Below, piece by piece: positions 51,666 through 60,709 of a stretch of DNA of 64,000 nucleotides. The stretch covers positions 29,948 to 93,947 of the forward strand of contig NZ_JAGMUL010000091.1 in NCBI RefSeq assembly GCF_019049285.1. Reading direction: 5' to 3'. Within the stretch, counting starts at the first letter, position 1, and the number at the start of each line of letters is the position of its first letter. The notes beneath the pieces are model-generated. The model saw nothing but the letters and a program-made list of their open reading frames with translations, was not told the origin of the DNA and searched no databases. The position numbers and the translations under genes are program-made. The DNA comes from Streptomyces sp. AC550_RSS872. Its GTDB lineage: Bacteria; Actinomycetota; Actinomycetes; Streptomycetales; Streptomycetaceae.

Positions 51666-52178
51666 ATGCAGTTCGGACGCACCTACGAGGAGTTCGAGGT
51701 CGGGGCGACGTACAAGCACTGGCCGGGCAAGACGGTCACCGAGTACGACGACCACCTGTTCTGTCTCCTCACCATGAACCACCACCCGCTCCACATGGAC
51801 ACGAACTATGCGGAGAAGACGACGGACTTCGGCAAGAACGTCGTCGTCGGCAACTACATCTACTCGCTGCTGCTCGGCATGAGCGTGCCGGACATCTCCG
51901 GCAAGGCCATCGCCAACCTGGAGATCGAGTCGCTGAAGCACGTGGCGCCGACCTTCCACGGCGACACGATCTACGGCCAGACGACCGTGCTGGACAAGTG
52001 GCCGTCGAAGTCGAAGAACGACCGCGGCATCGTCTACGTCGAGACCAAGGGCTACAAGCAGGACGGCACGCTGGTGTGCGTGTTCCGCCGCAAGGTCATG
52101 GTGCCGACCGAGACGTACATCAAGGAGCGCGGCGGCGAGCAGCCCGGCCGCCCCGAACTGAAGCAGCAGGAGAAGTAG
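51666..52178 (+). CDS. mch: Mesaconyl-CoA hydratase-like MaoC dehydratase
   Basis: A 170-residue single hotdog-fold MaoC protein. MNHHPLHMDTNYA contains the catalytic Asp/His pair of the R-hydratase motif. Canonical mesaconyl-CoA hydratases are about twice this length, so this is the short actinobacterial form, assigned from its position between mcl1 and mcd. It should hydrate mesaconyl-CoA to methylmalyl-CoA. It starts 5 nt after mcl1, and the ACAD gene starts 2 nt after its stop. Confidence 0.85.
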   Translation: MQFGRTYEEFEVGATYKHWPGKTVTEYDDHLFCLLTMNHHPLHMDTNYAEKTTDFGKNVVVGNYIYSLLLGMSVPDISGKAIANLEIESLKHVAPTFHGDTIYGQTTVLDKWPSKSKNDRGIVYVETKGYKQDGTLVCVFRRKVMVPTETYIKERGGEQPGRPELKQQEK

Positions 52179-52180
52179 CC

Positions 52181-53386
52181 ATGGCGCGCCTCGCCCAGAC
52201 CGCCGGTCTGACGGACATTCAGCAGGAGATCCTCTCCACCGTCCGCGACTTCGTGGACAAGGAGATCATCCCGGTCGCGACCGAGCTGGAGCACCGCGAC
52301 GAGTACCCGCAAGCGATCGTCGACGGCCTCAAGGAACTCGGCCTGTTCGGTCTGATGATTCCCGAGGAGTACGGCGGCCTGGGCGAGTCGCTCCTCACCT
52401 ACGCCCTGTGCGTCGAGGAGATCGCCCGCGGCTGGATGTCGGTGTCCGGCATCATCAACACGCACTTCATCGTGGCGTACATGCTCAAGCAGCACGGCAC
52501 ACAGGAGCAGAAGGACCACTTCCTGCCGCGCATGGCGGCCGGCGACATCCGCGGCGCCTTCTCGATGTCGGAGCCGGGCCTGGGCTCCGATGTGTCGGCC
52601 ATCACGTCGAAGGCGGTGAAGGACGGCGAGGAGTACGTCCTGAACGGCCAGAAGATGTGGCTGACGAACGGCGGAACGTCGTCTCTGGTGGCCGTACTCG
52701 TCCGAAGTGACGAAGGACACCCCGAGGGCACCGCGCCCCACAAGTCGATGACGACCTTCCTCGTCGAGAAGGAGCCCGGCTTCGGAGAGGTCCGCCCGGG
52801 CCTCACCATCCCCGGCAAGATCGACAAGATGGGCTACAAGGGCGTCGACACGACCGAGCTCATCATGGACGGCCTGCGCATTCCGGCCAATCGGGTGCTC
52901 GGCGGCGTCACCGGCCGAGGTTTTTACCAAATGATGGACGGCGTCGAGGTCGGGCGCGTCAATGTGGCGGCGCGTGGCTGTGGCGTCGCTCAGCGTGCGT
53001 TCGAACTCGGCGTCCAGTACGCCCAGCAGCGGCACACGTTCGGCAAGCCGATCGCCCAGCACCAGGCCATCCAGTTCAAGCTGGCCGAGATGGCTACCAA
53101 GGTCGAGGCGGCGCATGCGATGATGGTGAACGCGGCACGCAAAAAGGACTCCGGTGAACGAAACGACCTTGAGGCTGGGATGGCGAAGTACCTCGCCTCC
53201 GAGTACTGCAAGGAGGTCGTGGAGGATGCTTTCCGGATCCACGGCGGCTACGGCTTCTCCAAGGAGTACGAGATCGAGCGCCTCTACCGAGAGGCTCCGA
53301 TGCTGCTTATCGGTGAAGGTACCGCCGAGATCCAGAAAATGATCATCGGTCGCAGGTTGCTCGAAGAGTATCGCTTCCAGGGATAG
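52181..53386 (+). CDS. mcd: Acyl-CoA dehydrogenase, probable methylsuccinyl-CoA dehydrogenase
   Basis: A 401-residue ACAD. N-terminal helices, the middle FAD-contacting FSMSEPGLGSDVSAI, KMWLTNG, and the C-terminal RIHGGYGFSKEYEIERLYRE and GEGTAEIQKMIIGRR are all present. The Glu in the EGT segment is the likely catalytic base of the MCAD class. Its place in the operon makes methylsuccinyl-CoA to mesaconyl-CoA the best prediction. No operon break is seen until the hairpin after it. Confidence 0.88.
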   Translation: MARLAQTAGLTDIQQEILSTVRDFVDKEIIPVATELEHRDEYPQAIVDGLKELGLFGLMIPEEYGGLGESLLTYALCVEEIARGWMSVSGIINTHFIVAYMLKQHGTQEQKDHFLPRMAAGDIRGAFSMSEPGLGSDVSAITSKAVKDGEEYVLNGQKMWLTNGGTSSLVAVLVRSDEGHPEGTAPHKSMTTFLVEKEPGFGEVRPGLTIPGKIDKMGYKGVDTTELIMDGLRIPANRVLGGVTGRGFYQMMDGVEVGRVNVAARGCGVAQRAFELGVQYAQQRHTFGKPIAQHQAIQFKLAEMATKVEAAHAMMVNAARKKDSGERNDLEAGMAKYLASEYCKEVVEDAFRIHGGYGFSKEYEIERLYREAPMLLIGEGTAEIQKMIIGRRLLEEYRFQG

Positions 53387-53397
53387 ATGTCCGGGTT

Positions 53398-53432
53398 CGG
53401 GGTGTTTTCTTCGAGAAGAAGATCACACCCCG
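53398..53432 (+). terminator. Hairpin after the ethylmalonyl-CoA operon
   Basis: CGGGGTGT / ACACCCCG arms enclose a second inner stem TTCTTC-GA-GAAGAA. It begins 12 nt after the mcd stop and probably ends or attenuates the operon before psd. Confidence 0.7.
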
Positions 53433-53556
53433 TCAGTACTCTTCAGCCGCCGACTCGACTTCCTGGCTTACCCAGTTGTGGCCCGCGACCGGTACGATCC
53501 CCGGAAAGCCGCCGTCCCCCGCCGAAGCGCGGCATCATCCGCTACGAAGGTCATCC

Positions 53557-54213
53557 ATGCCCCACAGCCAAACCTCTGCACCACGCGACAGCCGGGCCGG
53601 CGTACGCCTCGCGCGCGGAGCATCGCCGTGGCTTCTCCCGACCGTCGCCACCGCAGCCCTCAGCCTGGCCCGCGCACGCCGCTCCGGCGTCGCCAAGGCT
53701 GTGGCCGTGCCCGCCACCGCGCTCGCGGCGGGCATGCTGTGGTTCTTCCGCGACCCCGAGCGCGAGATCGCCCAGGGCCGGGTCATCTCGCCCGCCGACG
53801 GCGTGGTGCAGAGCATCATGCCGTGGAAGGACGGGCGCACCCGCGTCGCGATCTTCATGAGCCCGCTCAACGTCCACGTCAACCGCGCGCCGCTCTCCGG
53901 CACGGTCACGTCCGTCGAGCACATCCCGGGCGGGTTCGTTCCGGCGTTCAACAAGGAGAGCGAGAACAACGAGCGCGTAGTCTGGCATTTCGACACCGAA
54001 CTCGGCGACATCGAGATGATCCAGATCGCCGGCGCGGTGGCCCGCCGCATCGTCCCCTACATCCCGCAGGGCACGAAGGTCGAGCAGGGTGACCGTATTG
54101 GTCTGATCCGCTTCGGCTCCCGTGTCGACATCTACCTGCCCGAGGGCGTGGAGGTCGCGGTCGAGGTCGGGCAGAAGACCGTGGCTGGGGTGACTCGCAT
54201 TGACCGTGATTGA
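53557..54213 (+). CDS. psd: Phosphatidylserine decarboxylase
   Basis: A 218-residue type II (short) Psd. A hydrophobic N-terminal segment (about 35-65) anchors it. FMSPLNVHVNRAP is the family signature, and the autoprocessing site is RFGS (Gly-Ser cleavage gives the pyruvoyl Ser). It makes phosphatidylethanolamine. The gene overlaps pssA by 14 nt. AAGG lies upstream of ATG 53557; longer frames are unlikely. Confidence 0.93.
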   Translation: MPHSQTSAPRDSRAGVRLARGASPWLLPTVATAALSLARARRSGVAKAVAVPATALAAGMLWFFRDPEREIAQGRVISPADGVVQSIMPWKDGRTRVAIFMSPLNVHVNRAPLSGTVTSVEHIPGGFVPAFNKESENNERVVWHFDTELGDIEMIQIAGAVARRIVPYIPQGTKVEQGDRIGLIRFGSRVDIYLPEGVEVAVEVGQKTVAGVTRIDRD

Positions 54214-55057
54214 TCCTGAGACACAGCCGGGCTGGGTGCCCGAGGCCGACGAGGTCGACGAAGAGGAGATGCCTCTTTCTCTGCGCCTGTCGATAGCGGA
54301 CACCCTGACGCTCGGCAACGCGACGTGCGGCTTCATGGCGGTGTACTTCACCACCACCGGCATCCTGATCCCGCACCTCTCGGGTGACACTTCGGGCATG
54401 GCCCGCAACAGCGCGGCCACGGCCGTCATACTGATGCTGTGCGCGGCTGTCTTCGACCTGTTCGACGGCCTCGTGGCCCGCAAGCTGCGGTCGTCGCCGA
54501 TGGGTGCGGAGCTGGACAACCTCTCTGATCTGATCAGCTTCGGTCTGGCCCCCGCGTACTTCGTGCTCGTGTACGGCATGGTCGCGAGAGACGCGCATGA
54601 GCGGGTCGCGGCGGTGGCCGCGATCGTTGTGCTGCTGGCGGTGGTGCTGCGGCTCGCCCGCTTCTCGTGCGTCACCGTGAAGGACGGCACGTTCCAGGGC
54701 ATGCCCTCGCCGTTCGGTGCACTCACGGTCGTCTCGATCGTGCTGCTCGAGCTGCCGTTCGAGGCGACCCTGCTGGCGGTCGTCGGTACCGCGTGGCTGA
54801 TGGTGAGCCGGGTCGAGTACCCGAAGCCGCGAGGCATCCTCGCGGTGGCGGTGCTCGGCTGGATCGTGTCGGCCATGGGTCTGCTGGCGGCGTGGGCGTT
54901 CGACGCGCCGGGCGGCCAGGTGCTGCTCCAGATGGGCTGCGCGTTGCAGATCGTGATGGCGGCGACGATCCCGCTGTTCGCCACGGCTCGCCGGGTGAAC
55001 ACTTTCCGTGACAACCGGCGCGAGAGCCGCGAGGCACGGGCGGCGCAGGTCCCGTAG
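54200..55057 (+). CDS. pssA: CDP-diacylglycerol-serine O-phosphatidyltransferase
   Basis: A 285-residue membrane enzyme with about eight TM helices. The CDP-alcohol motif is FDGLVARKLRSSPMGAELDNL followed by SDLISFG, containing DGxxAR...G...D...D. It supplies phosphatidylserine to Psd. The frame opens at TTG 54200 (MTVIDPE); GTG 54206 is an alternative. It overlaps psd and is followed by a very strong terminator. Confidence 0.93.
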   Translation: MTVIDPETQPGWVPEADEVDEEEMPLSLRLSIADTLTLGNATCGFMAVYFTTTGILIPHLSGDTSGMARNSAATAVILMLCAAVFDLFDGLVARKLRSSPMGAELDNLSDLISFGLAPAYFVLVYGMVARDAHERVAAVAAIVVLLAVVLRLARFSCVTVKDGTFQGMPSPFGALTVVSIVLLELPFEATLLAVVGTAWLMVSRVEYPKPRGILAVAVLGWIVSAMGLLAAWAFDAPGGQVLLQMGCALQIVMAATIPLFATARRVNTFRDNRRESREARAAQVP

Positions 55058-55073
55058 CTCGGCTTGTACGTTG

Positions 55074-55123
55074 CCCGAGGGGCCCGGACCGAATCGTGAT
55101 TCGGTCCGGGCCCCTCGGGTTTT
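55074..55123 (+). terminator. Very strong bidirectional terminator after pssA
   Basis: A perfect 21-bp stem (CCCGAGGGGCCCGGACCGAAT and its complement) with a 4-nt CGTG loop, followed by TTTT. It lies 16 nt after the pssA stop. Confidence 0.97.
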
Positions 55124-55266
55124 CGCGGCAGCACCCTCGACGCTGCCGACAGCGGCCGGGCCACCGCAGGCATCTCGGTGATCAGCATGGTCCGTCGCTG
55201 CGCCGGCATCGCGGTCCCTATGCGCTCCGAAGTGGCCTCCGATGCGGGCCGGGCCGGAAGTGGTGG

Positions 55267-57498
55267 CTAGGCTCGCCAGTTGCGTGCCTGTTGCCCGGCG
55301 ATCCGAGCAGCCCACAGCCCCATCACGACGGACACGGCGAGCACCACAATGACGGCGGTCGCCATGAGGCCCCCGGGGACGTAGTAAGCCATTCCCGGCC
55401 GGGCGACCGGTCGTGCGGTCCAGGCAGCCACGACGCACCCCGCCAGCGCGGCGAGCGCGAGCGGCGCGACGATCGCCCAGGCCGCACTGCTGCGAAAGAC
55501 GCGGTATCCGCCGGTCAACACGGTCAGCGGCGCCAGTGCCCGGCCCTGGCGCAGGAACTCGGCTTTGCCACTGAGGCCGATGGCGAGCATGAGGATTCCC
55601 ATCCCCAGCACACCGAAGAGCTGGATCCACCGGCCCTGGTCCCGGTCCGGAATGCCGTCCGCCAGCCACTCCTCCCCGGGAAAACGGACCTGTGCCCCGC
55701 GGGGATAGGCCCGGTAGGAGGCTTCCTTGAGCGCCGCGAAGGCGGGGACTCCGCCATCAGCCTTCACCACCGCCAAGGTGTTGGCGCTCGGCAGGGTTTG
55801 CCTGGCCAGCTCGGCGTGGTCGGCTCGGACCACCTTCAGGTAGGTGCCCCCCTCCGTGTTCCACTGGAGCAGCTGCTGCAAGCGCCGATCGAGTGCGACG
55901 TCGACGCGGGCCGGTGTGGGCGAACACGGCAGCCGAAGACTCTCCAGGGCAACGCATCCTCCGCTGATCGTGATGGGGCCGTCACCGGCGGTGCGGGGAG
56001 GCGCGAGGACGACGGGCTCATTGCCCTCGGGGATCGACTCGAGATAGGCGGCGGCCTCCCGGGGGGAGACAGTCCCCCTGGGGCCGATCTCGGCCACGTT
56101 TCTGTCGACAGCGCTGAGGATCTCCTCCATTTTGGCGTGGTAGGTCCCGATCATCGCCTGCCAGGCGAGGGCCTGCATGAAGACGATCAGCGCAACCGTC
56201 ACACCAGTGACCAGGCGGGCCGTGGCCGCCGGGTAGCGGCTGATGCGGCGGCCCGCGATCAGCGCACCGGCCCACCCCCGCTGTCGCCCGGTCCGCTCCA
56301 GGCTCCCCCCGAGCCTGGCCACGAGGACCGCCACTCCGGCGGGCAGAGTCAGCACGACGAGAGCAAGGCCGATCCAGCTGATCCATGCCCGGTACAGCGA
56401 ACTGTCCCCGGCGAGTTCCGGACCGCGGCTGGCGAGCAGGATCGCCGGCGCACAGAGGAACGCGAGGTGCCGCTGCCGGCGTGAGCTGCTCGCGTTGACG
56501 GGGCGGGTCCCCCCGGCCCGGGTGGACAGCTGATCGCTGATGACGGCCAGGGCCAGTGCCGTCACGATGACGGCCCCAGGAGTAAGCAGTACCGGCCAGC
56601 CATGCTGACGCACATCGGCGGATGACGTCATGTAGCCGACGAACGGAACTCGGACGTCAACGAACGCGGCCACGGCGATGAACGGAATCGACGCGAAGGC
56701 TCCCCACATCACCGGTCGCACCGCCTCGCCCACGGCGATCAGGGCGCGGTCGCGCCTCAGCCCTCCCAGGGCGTCGACCAGGGCGCCTCTGCGGTCACGG
56801 CCATGTGCCCCGGCGCGCAGTGCGGTGAAAAGGAGCACGAGACTCGGTACGAGCAGCAGGCCGACGACGAGGCCCTGGAACATCCACTCGGGCTTGTCGT
56901 TGTCGCGGCCCGTGCCTGGCGCCAGGCCTTCAGCCGGCAGGCCTGCCTTCGGCCCGAAACCGACCACGGCCTCGATCGGCGCCTCGGCCTTCATGCCCTT
57001 GGCCGGGCGGACGTAGGCGAGCCACTCTCCAGGGTCGTCCAACCCCTCCTGCCCGATCGTGCCCGAGAGCTTCCCGTACCGGCCGGCGATTCCCTCCGCG
57101 GCGCCGGCTTTCAGCAGGCCTGGGGAGAGAACGGCCTCACCCGGCCCCGGCCAACGATCCACCCCTGGAGGAAGTGGGGCATTCGACGTGTGCGGCGCGA
57201 TGAACACGACGCTGAAGAGCCGCTGCCCCTTCAGCGCGTCCGAGCCGACCAGCCACAGCGTGGCCGGGGTGGCCTGCGATTGCTCTGTCTGCGCCACCGG
57301 AGTCCTGGCGTCGCGCCGCAGCTCCTTGCCGACATAGGCGGCGTGCACCATCGCCAGCAGGCCCAGGCACAGTGCGACAGCGAAAGCCGACAGCGCCAGA
57401 GCCGCGGCCCTGGTTCCGGCCGCCTCCGAGCGTCGACCCGCGTCGCGTCCTATGCGAAGGAGCTGAAGTGACAACCCGCCGCGTCTGGCCCCGCTCAC
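55267..57498 (-). CDS. FtsX/MacB-like ABC transporter permease
   Basis: A 743-residue permease. A large FtsX-like layout is seen: an N-terminal TM helix (about 30-50), extracytoplasmic loop, then about nine further TM helices in blocks near 215-240, 270-305, 315-345, 360-440 and the C-terminal half. Two periplasmic-type domains are present, as in MacB/LolE-like exporters. GTG start overlaps the ATPase stop (GTGA), so the pair is translationally coupled. The substrate (lipid, peptide or signal) is unknown. Confidence 0.85.
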   Translation of the reverse strand: MSGARRGGLSLQLLRIGRDAGRRSEAAGTRAAALALSAFAVALCLGLLAMVHAAYVGKELRRDARTPVAQTEQSQATPATLWLVGSDALKGQRLFSVVFIAPHTSNAPLPPGVDRWPGPGEAVLSPGLLKAGAAEGIAGRYGKLSGTIGQEGLDDPGEWLAYVRPAKGMKAEAPIEAVVGFGPKAGLPAEGLAPGTGRDNDKPEWMFQGLVVGLLLVPSLVLLFTALRAGAHGRDRRGALVDALGGLRRDRALIAVGEAVRPVMWGAFASIPFIAVAAFVDVRVPFVGYMTSSADVRQHGWPVLLTPGAVIVTALALAVISDQLSTRAGGTRPVNASSSRRQRHLAFLCAPAILLASRGPELAGDSSLYRAWISWIGLALVVLTLPAGVAVLVARLGGSLERTGRQRGWAGALIAGRRISRYPAATARLVTGVTVALIVFMQALAWQAMIGTYHAKMEEILSAVDRNVAEIGPRGTVSPREAAAYLESIPEGNEPVVLAPPRTAGDGPITISGGCVALESLRLPCSPTPARVDVALDRRLQQLLQWNTEGGTYLKVVRADHAELARQTLPSANTLAVVKADGGVPAFAALKEASYRAYPRGAQVRFPGEEWLADGIPDRDQGRWIQLFGVLGMGILMLAIGLSGKAEFLRQGRALAPLTVLTGGYRVFRSSAAWAIVAPLALAALAGCVVAAWTARPVARPGMAYYVPGGLMATAVIVVLAVSVVMGLWAARIAGQQARNWRA

Positions 57499-58205
57499 GC
57501 CTGCACCGCCTCCCGCACCTGGGCGGGAACCAGCAGGCCGGCTTCGAGACGCAGCACCCGGTCCGCTCGTGCGGCAACCTCGACATCGTGTGTCACCAGC
57601 ACCAACCCACACCTGCGCCGCCGGGGGAGATCGAAGAGCAGTTCCGCGATGCGAGCAGTGGCGTCAGGGTCGAGGGAGCCGGTGGGCTCATCGGCCAGGA
57701 TCAGCTCGGGCGAGTTGATCAGCGCACGAGCCACAGCCGTACGTTGATGCTCTCCTCCGGAGAGTTCCTCCGTCGTCTCAGCCGACGGAACGCGCAGTTC
57801 GTCCAGCAGTTCCTGTGCCTTGCGGTACCCGCCGGCGCGGTCGGAACGCGACAGCAGCGCCGCCAGCGCCACGTTGTCCAGCGGGCTGAGTTCGGGCAGG
57901 AGCTCCCCGAACTGGAAGACCGTGCCGATGGTTTCGCTGCGCAGCCTGGCGAGCTGCTTTCCTCGCAGCTTCGTTACCTCCGCTCCGGTCACTCTGATGC
58001 TTCCGCCATGCGGCTTGATCAGACCAAGGACCGACGAGAGCAGCGTGCTCTTGCCCGAGCCGCTCGGGCCCGTGATCGCCACTGACTCGCCGGCGCTGAC
58101 GCTGAGCTCCAGGCCCTTGAACAGAGTCCGGTTCCGGACCGAGTAGTCCAGATCCTGAATGTGGAGTACGGGGTCGGGCGCGGGCCCGGTGTCGGAGTTG
58201 CTCAC
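57495..58205 (-). CDS. MacB/LolD-type ABC transporter ATPase
   Basis: A 236-residue ATPase. Walker A is GPSGSGKSTL (about residue 46), Q-loop VFQFGELLPEL, signature LSGGEHQR, Walker B LILADEPTGSLD, switch LVTHDVEVA. It pairs with the permease downstream, which starts within its stop codon. It resembles LolD/MacB exporters. No membrane-fusion or regulator gene adjoins. Confidence 0.93.
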   Translation of the reverse strand: MSNSDTGPAPDPVLHIQDLDYSVRNRTLFKGLELSVSAGESVAITGPSGSGKSTLLSSVLGLIKPHGGSIRVTGAEVTKLRGKQLARLRSETIGTVFQFGELLPELSPLDNVALAALLSRSDRAGGYRKAQELLDELRVPSAETTEELSGGEHQRTAVARALINSPELILADEPTGSLDPDATARIAELLFDLPRRRRCGLVLVTHDVEVAARADRVLRLEAGLLVPAQVREAVQA

Positions 58206-58845
58206 GTGATGTGCCCTCGGGTAGCTGTTGCCGCGTCACCGTGCGATGTCGCGGTGACGCTGCGGGGCAGAGGCGATCCCCCTGTCCCGCGGATGACGGG
58301 CGCTTCCCGTGAGCATGAAACAGCGCCCCCGCGAATCGTCCCCCGTTGCGCGAGAGAGGTCAGCCCCTCGCGATTGGTGCCGATGTTAGGCCAAGGCGAT
58401 CACCAGGCAAAAGAAAGCTCCCCATTCCATCGAGGGCCATATGACGCACGTCACATGCCGGGAAAGGCGTGTGTGCGTGCCGCGCTTCAACCCGCCTTTA
58501 GAGCAACGAGGTTGTTCGCCGGACCGAGCGCACGTGGCGTCAAGTCGCTTACGTTGCATGGCAGATGAGAGATCACAGGAATTTTCCCCTCGCATGCGAA
58601 GCGCGCCGAGTGGTGATGCGAGCTCCGCTCACATCACGCTTGCCTGCCGTCGGCTTTGGCCTATGATCTTGCACTGGTCGCGAGGAGGGCCTTCTTCTCG
58701 CTTCCATGGGGGGCTCCACAACGGAAGCCGCTAGGCGTGACCTGCCTTGCGTCGCCCCGCCCATGGGTGCGTCATACCTGAAGGCCGTTTTTCGTGGTGA
58801 CCGCCAATCGCAGCTGTTGAGTCGCTGCGCCAAAGGGGAGAATTC
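58206..58845. other. 640-bp intergenic region
   Basis: Apart from promoter elements presumed for the ABC genes and the small secreted protein, nothing is recognisable. A frame at 58441-58734 has no coding character. AT-rich stretches near 58655-58680 could hold a promoter. Confidence 0.4.
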
Positions 58846-59250
58846 ATGCAGATATCCAGAAGCGCCAAGAAGGCTGCCGTCGCAGTCGCCATGCTCGGCG
58901 CCGTTGCGGGGGCTTCGCCGGCATTCGCAGACGCCGGCGAAGATGTCACGTCCAGGATCAACCACCACACGAACCCGGACATCCACTTCGCTTACGCCTA
59001 CAGCTTGCAGTCGAACGGCAACAAGAATGTTGCCGTGCTCGACGAGAGGGCGGACGGCAACGACGTCTACTCGGAGTTCGACCGCAAGAACACCAAGGGC
59101 CTCGTCCTCCGGAACACGAAGGGCAAGGGAAAGACCACGTTCAGCGACAACTCCACGAGCAACTACGTCGTGAAGGTCACCGCTTGCGTGCACTTCGACG
59201 GCACCTTTGACAAGTGCGGCCCGGACGACCGACCCGGCGACGGACGCTGA
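58846..59250 (+). CDS. Small secreted protein of unknown function
   Basis: A 134-residue protein with a signal peptide (about 1-28, ending AFADAG). The mature chain is Asn/Asp/Thr-rich with two cysteines near the end (TACVHFDG, KCGPD). AAAGGGGAGAA precedes the ATG. No family is recognised. A hairpin terminator follows 32 nt after the stop. Confidence 0.7.
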   Translation: MQISRSAKKAAVAVAMLGAVAGASPAFADAGEDVTSRINHHTNPDIHFAYAYSLQSNGNKNVAVLDERADGNDVYSEFDRKNTKGLVLRNTKGKGKTTFSDNSTSNYVVKVTACVHFDGTFDKCGPDDRPGDGR

Positions 59251-59281
59251 TTCCGTCTTTAGCGTCGTTCGGTGCGCTCTC

Positions 59282-59312
59282 GAGGCCCGGATGCCTTCCG
59301 CATCCGGGCCTC
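59282..59312. terminator. Hairpin between the secreted protein and glycerate kinase genes
   Basis: GAGGCCCGGATGC / GCATCCGGGCCTC form a perfect 13-bp stem with a 5-nt loop. The two genes converge here, so it may terminate both. Confidence 0.9.
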
Positions 59313-59350
59313 ACGCGTTGCACGCGCCGTTGAGGAGGGGGCTGTGCGCC

Positions 59351-59384
59351 GCCTCCACGGTCAGGTCGCCTCCACGGTCAGGTC
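59351..59384. repeat. 17-bp tandem repeat at the glycerate kinase 3' end
   Basis: GCCTCCACGGTCAGGTC is present twice without gap (59351-59367, 59368-59384). On the minus strand it contains the stop codon; the outside copy repeats the end of the gene. Confidence 0.85.
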
Positions 59385-60508
59385 AGGAAGTCCCGCACGA
59401 TCGACTCCGCCACGCGTTCCAGGAGCGGACCTGCCTGGGCCATGGACTTCGCCGGATCCGGCTCGAGCTCCGACAAGGCGTACGCGCGGCGGATGCCCGC
59501 GTGGCCCAGGGCCGCTGGAGTGAGGGCCAACCGGCCGCAGACCGCGACGACCTCGATGCCGCGGGCGCGGGCCGCCGCCGCGACGCCCGCCGGGGCCTTG
59601 CCGTGCAGGGTCTGCTCGTCCAGGGAGCCCTCGCCGGTGATGACCAGATCGGCCCGTTCCAGTGCCGGGCCGAAGCCCAGCACGTCGAGCATCACCTCGA
59701 TGCCGGGGCGGAAGCGGGCGCCGAGGAGGAGGGCGCCGTAGCCGATGCCGCCCGCGGCACCGGCCCCGGGCTCGGCGGCTTGTTCGGCGGCCTGGGGACC
59801 GACCGACTCCTCCAGCACCTTCGCGAAGTGCGCGAGCGCGGCGTCCAGCCTCTCCACGTCGTCCGGCGAGGCACCCTTCTGCGGGCCGTACACGGCCGGC
59901 GCGCCCTTCGGGCCGGTCAGCGGGTTGTCGACGTCGCTGGCGAGCACCAGCTCCACCGAGGCCAGCCTCGGATCCAGGCCCGACAGATCGGCGGTGGCCA
60001 GGTCTCCCAGGCCCGCACCGCCCGGCGTCACCGGCTCTCCGTCGGCGTCCAGGAAGCGCGCGCCCAGCGCGCTCAGCATGCCGGCGCCGCCGTCGGTCGT
60101 GGCACTGCCGCCGACCCCGAACACGATGGTGCGGGCACCCGCGTCCAGCGCGGCGCGTAGCAGCTCGCCGGAGCCGTAGGTGGACGCCGTGAGCGGTGCG
60201 AAGACGCCCGCGGGCAGCCGCTGGAGGCCGCTGGCCTCCGCCATCTCCACGACCGCCGTGTCGCCGCGCAGCGCGAACGCCGCCGTCACCTCGTCCCCGA
60301 GGGGCCCGGCGACCCGGACCTCACGGCGCTCGAAGCCGGCCGCGACCGCCGCGTCCACGGTTCCGTCACCGCCGTCCGCGACAGGCATGGCCTCGACCAC
60401 GACGTCCTGCACGGCCCGGCGCAGACCGGCCGTCACCCGCTCGGCGACCTGCACGGCCGTCAGCGACCCCTTGAACTTGTCCGCGGCGATGAGCACGCGC
60501 TGTGTCAC
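59378..60508 (-). CDS. Glycerate kinase (GarK/GlxK family)
   Basis: A 376-residue kinase. It has IAADKFKGSLTA at the start, VADGGDGT (about residue 44), GVGGSATTDGGAG, ASDVDNPLTGPKGA and ITGEGSLDEQT. The enzyme phosphorylates D-glycerate. A link to glyoxylate produced by the ethylmalonyl-CoA pathway is possible but unproven. GTG start with GGGGA about 7 nt upstream. Confidence 0.92.
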   Translation of the reverse strand: MTQRVLIAADKFKGSLTAVQVAERVTAGLRRAVQDVVVEAMPVADGGDGTVDAAVAAGFERREVRVAGPLGDEVTAAFALRGDTAVVEMAEASGLQRLPAGVFAPLTASTYGSGELLRAALDAGARTIVFGVGGSATTDGGAGMLSALGARFLDADGEPVTPGGAGLGDLATADLSGLDPRLASVELVLASDVDNPLTGPKGAPAVYGPQKGASPDDVERLDAALAHFAKVLEESVGPQAAEQAAEPGAGAAGGIGYGALLLGARFRPGIEVMLDVLGFGPALERADLVITGEGSLDEQTLHGKAPAGVAAAARARGIEVVAVCGRLALTPAALGHAGIRRAYALSELEPDPAKSMAQAGPLLERVAESIVRDFLT

Positions 60509-60709
60509 CTGTTATCCCCTTGCTCTCCGGGCCTCGCGCACGTCAAGGCCAGTCGCGCCGCTGCGACCTTAACCGGAGGAGGCCCATGCCGTCATGCGCT
60601 GCCCGGCCCCTGAGAACTCTGTGGGAACAACGTACGAGTGGCCCGGGAAGCCGCTGTGCGAGCCGCCGAACCCCGAGCGACCACGGCCGGAATTGGGTAG
60701 ACCGGTCCT

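Noticed and set aside
58441..58734. A 97-codon plus-strand frame in the ABC-secreted protein gap
   Set aside because: No ribosome site, irregular composition and no recognisable family.
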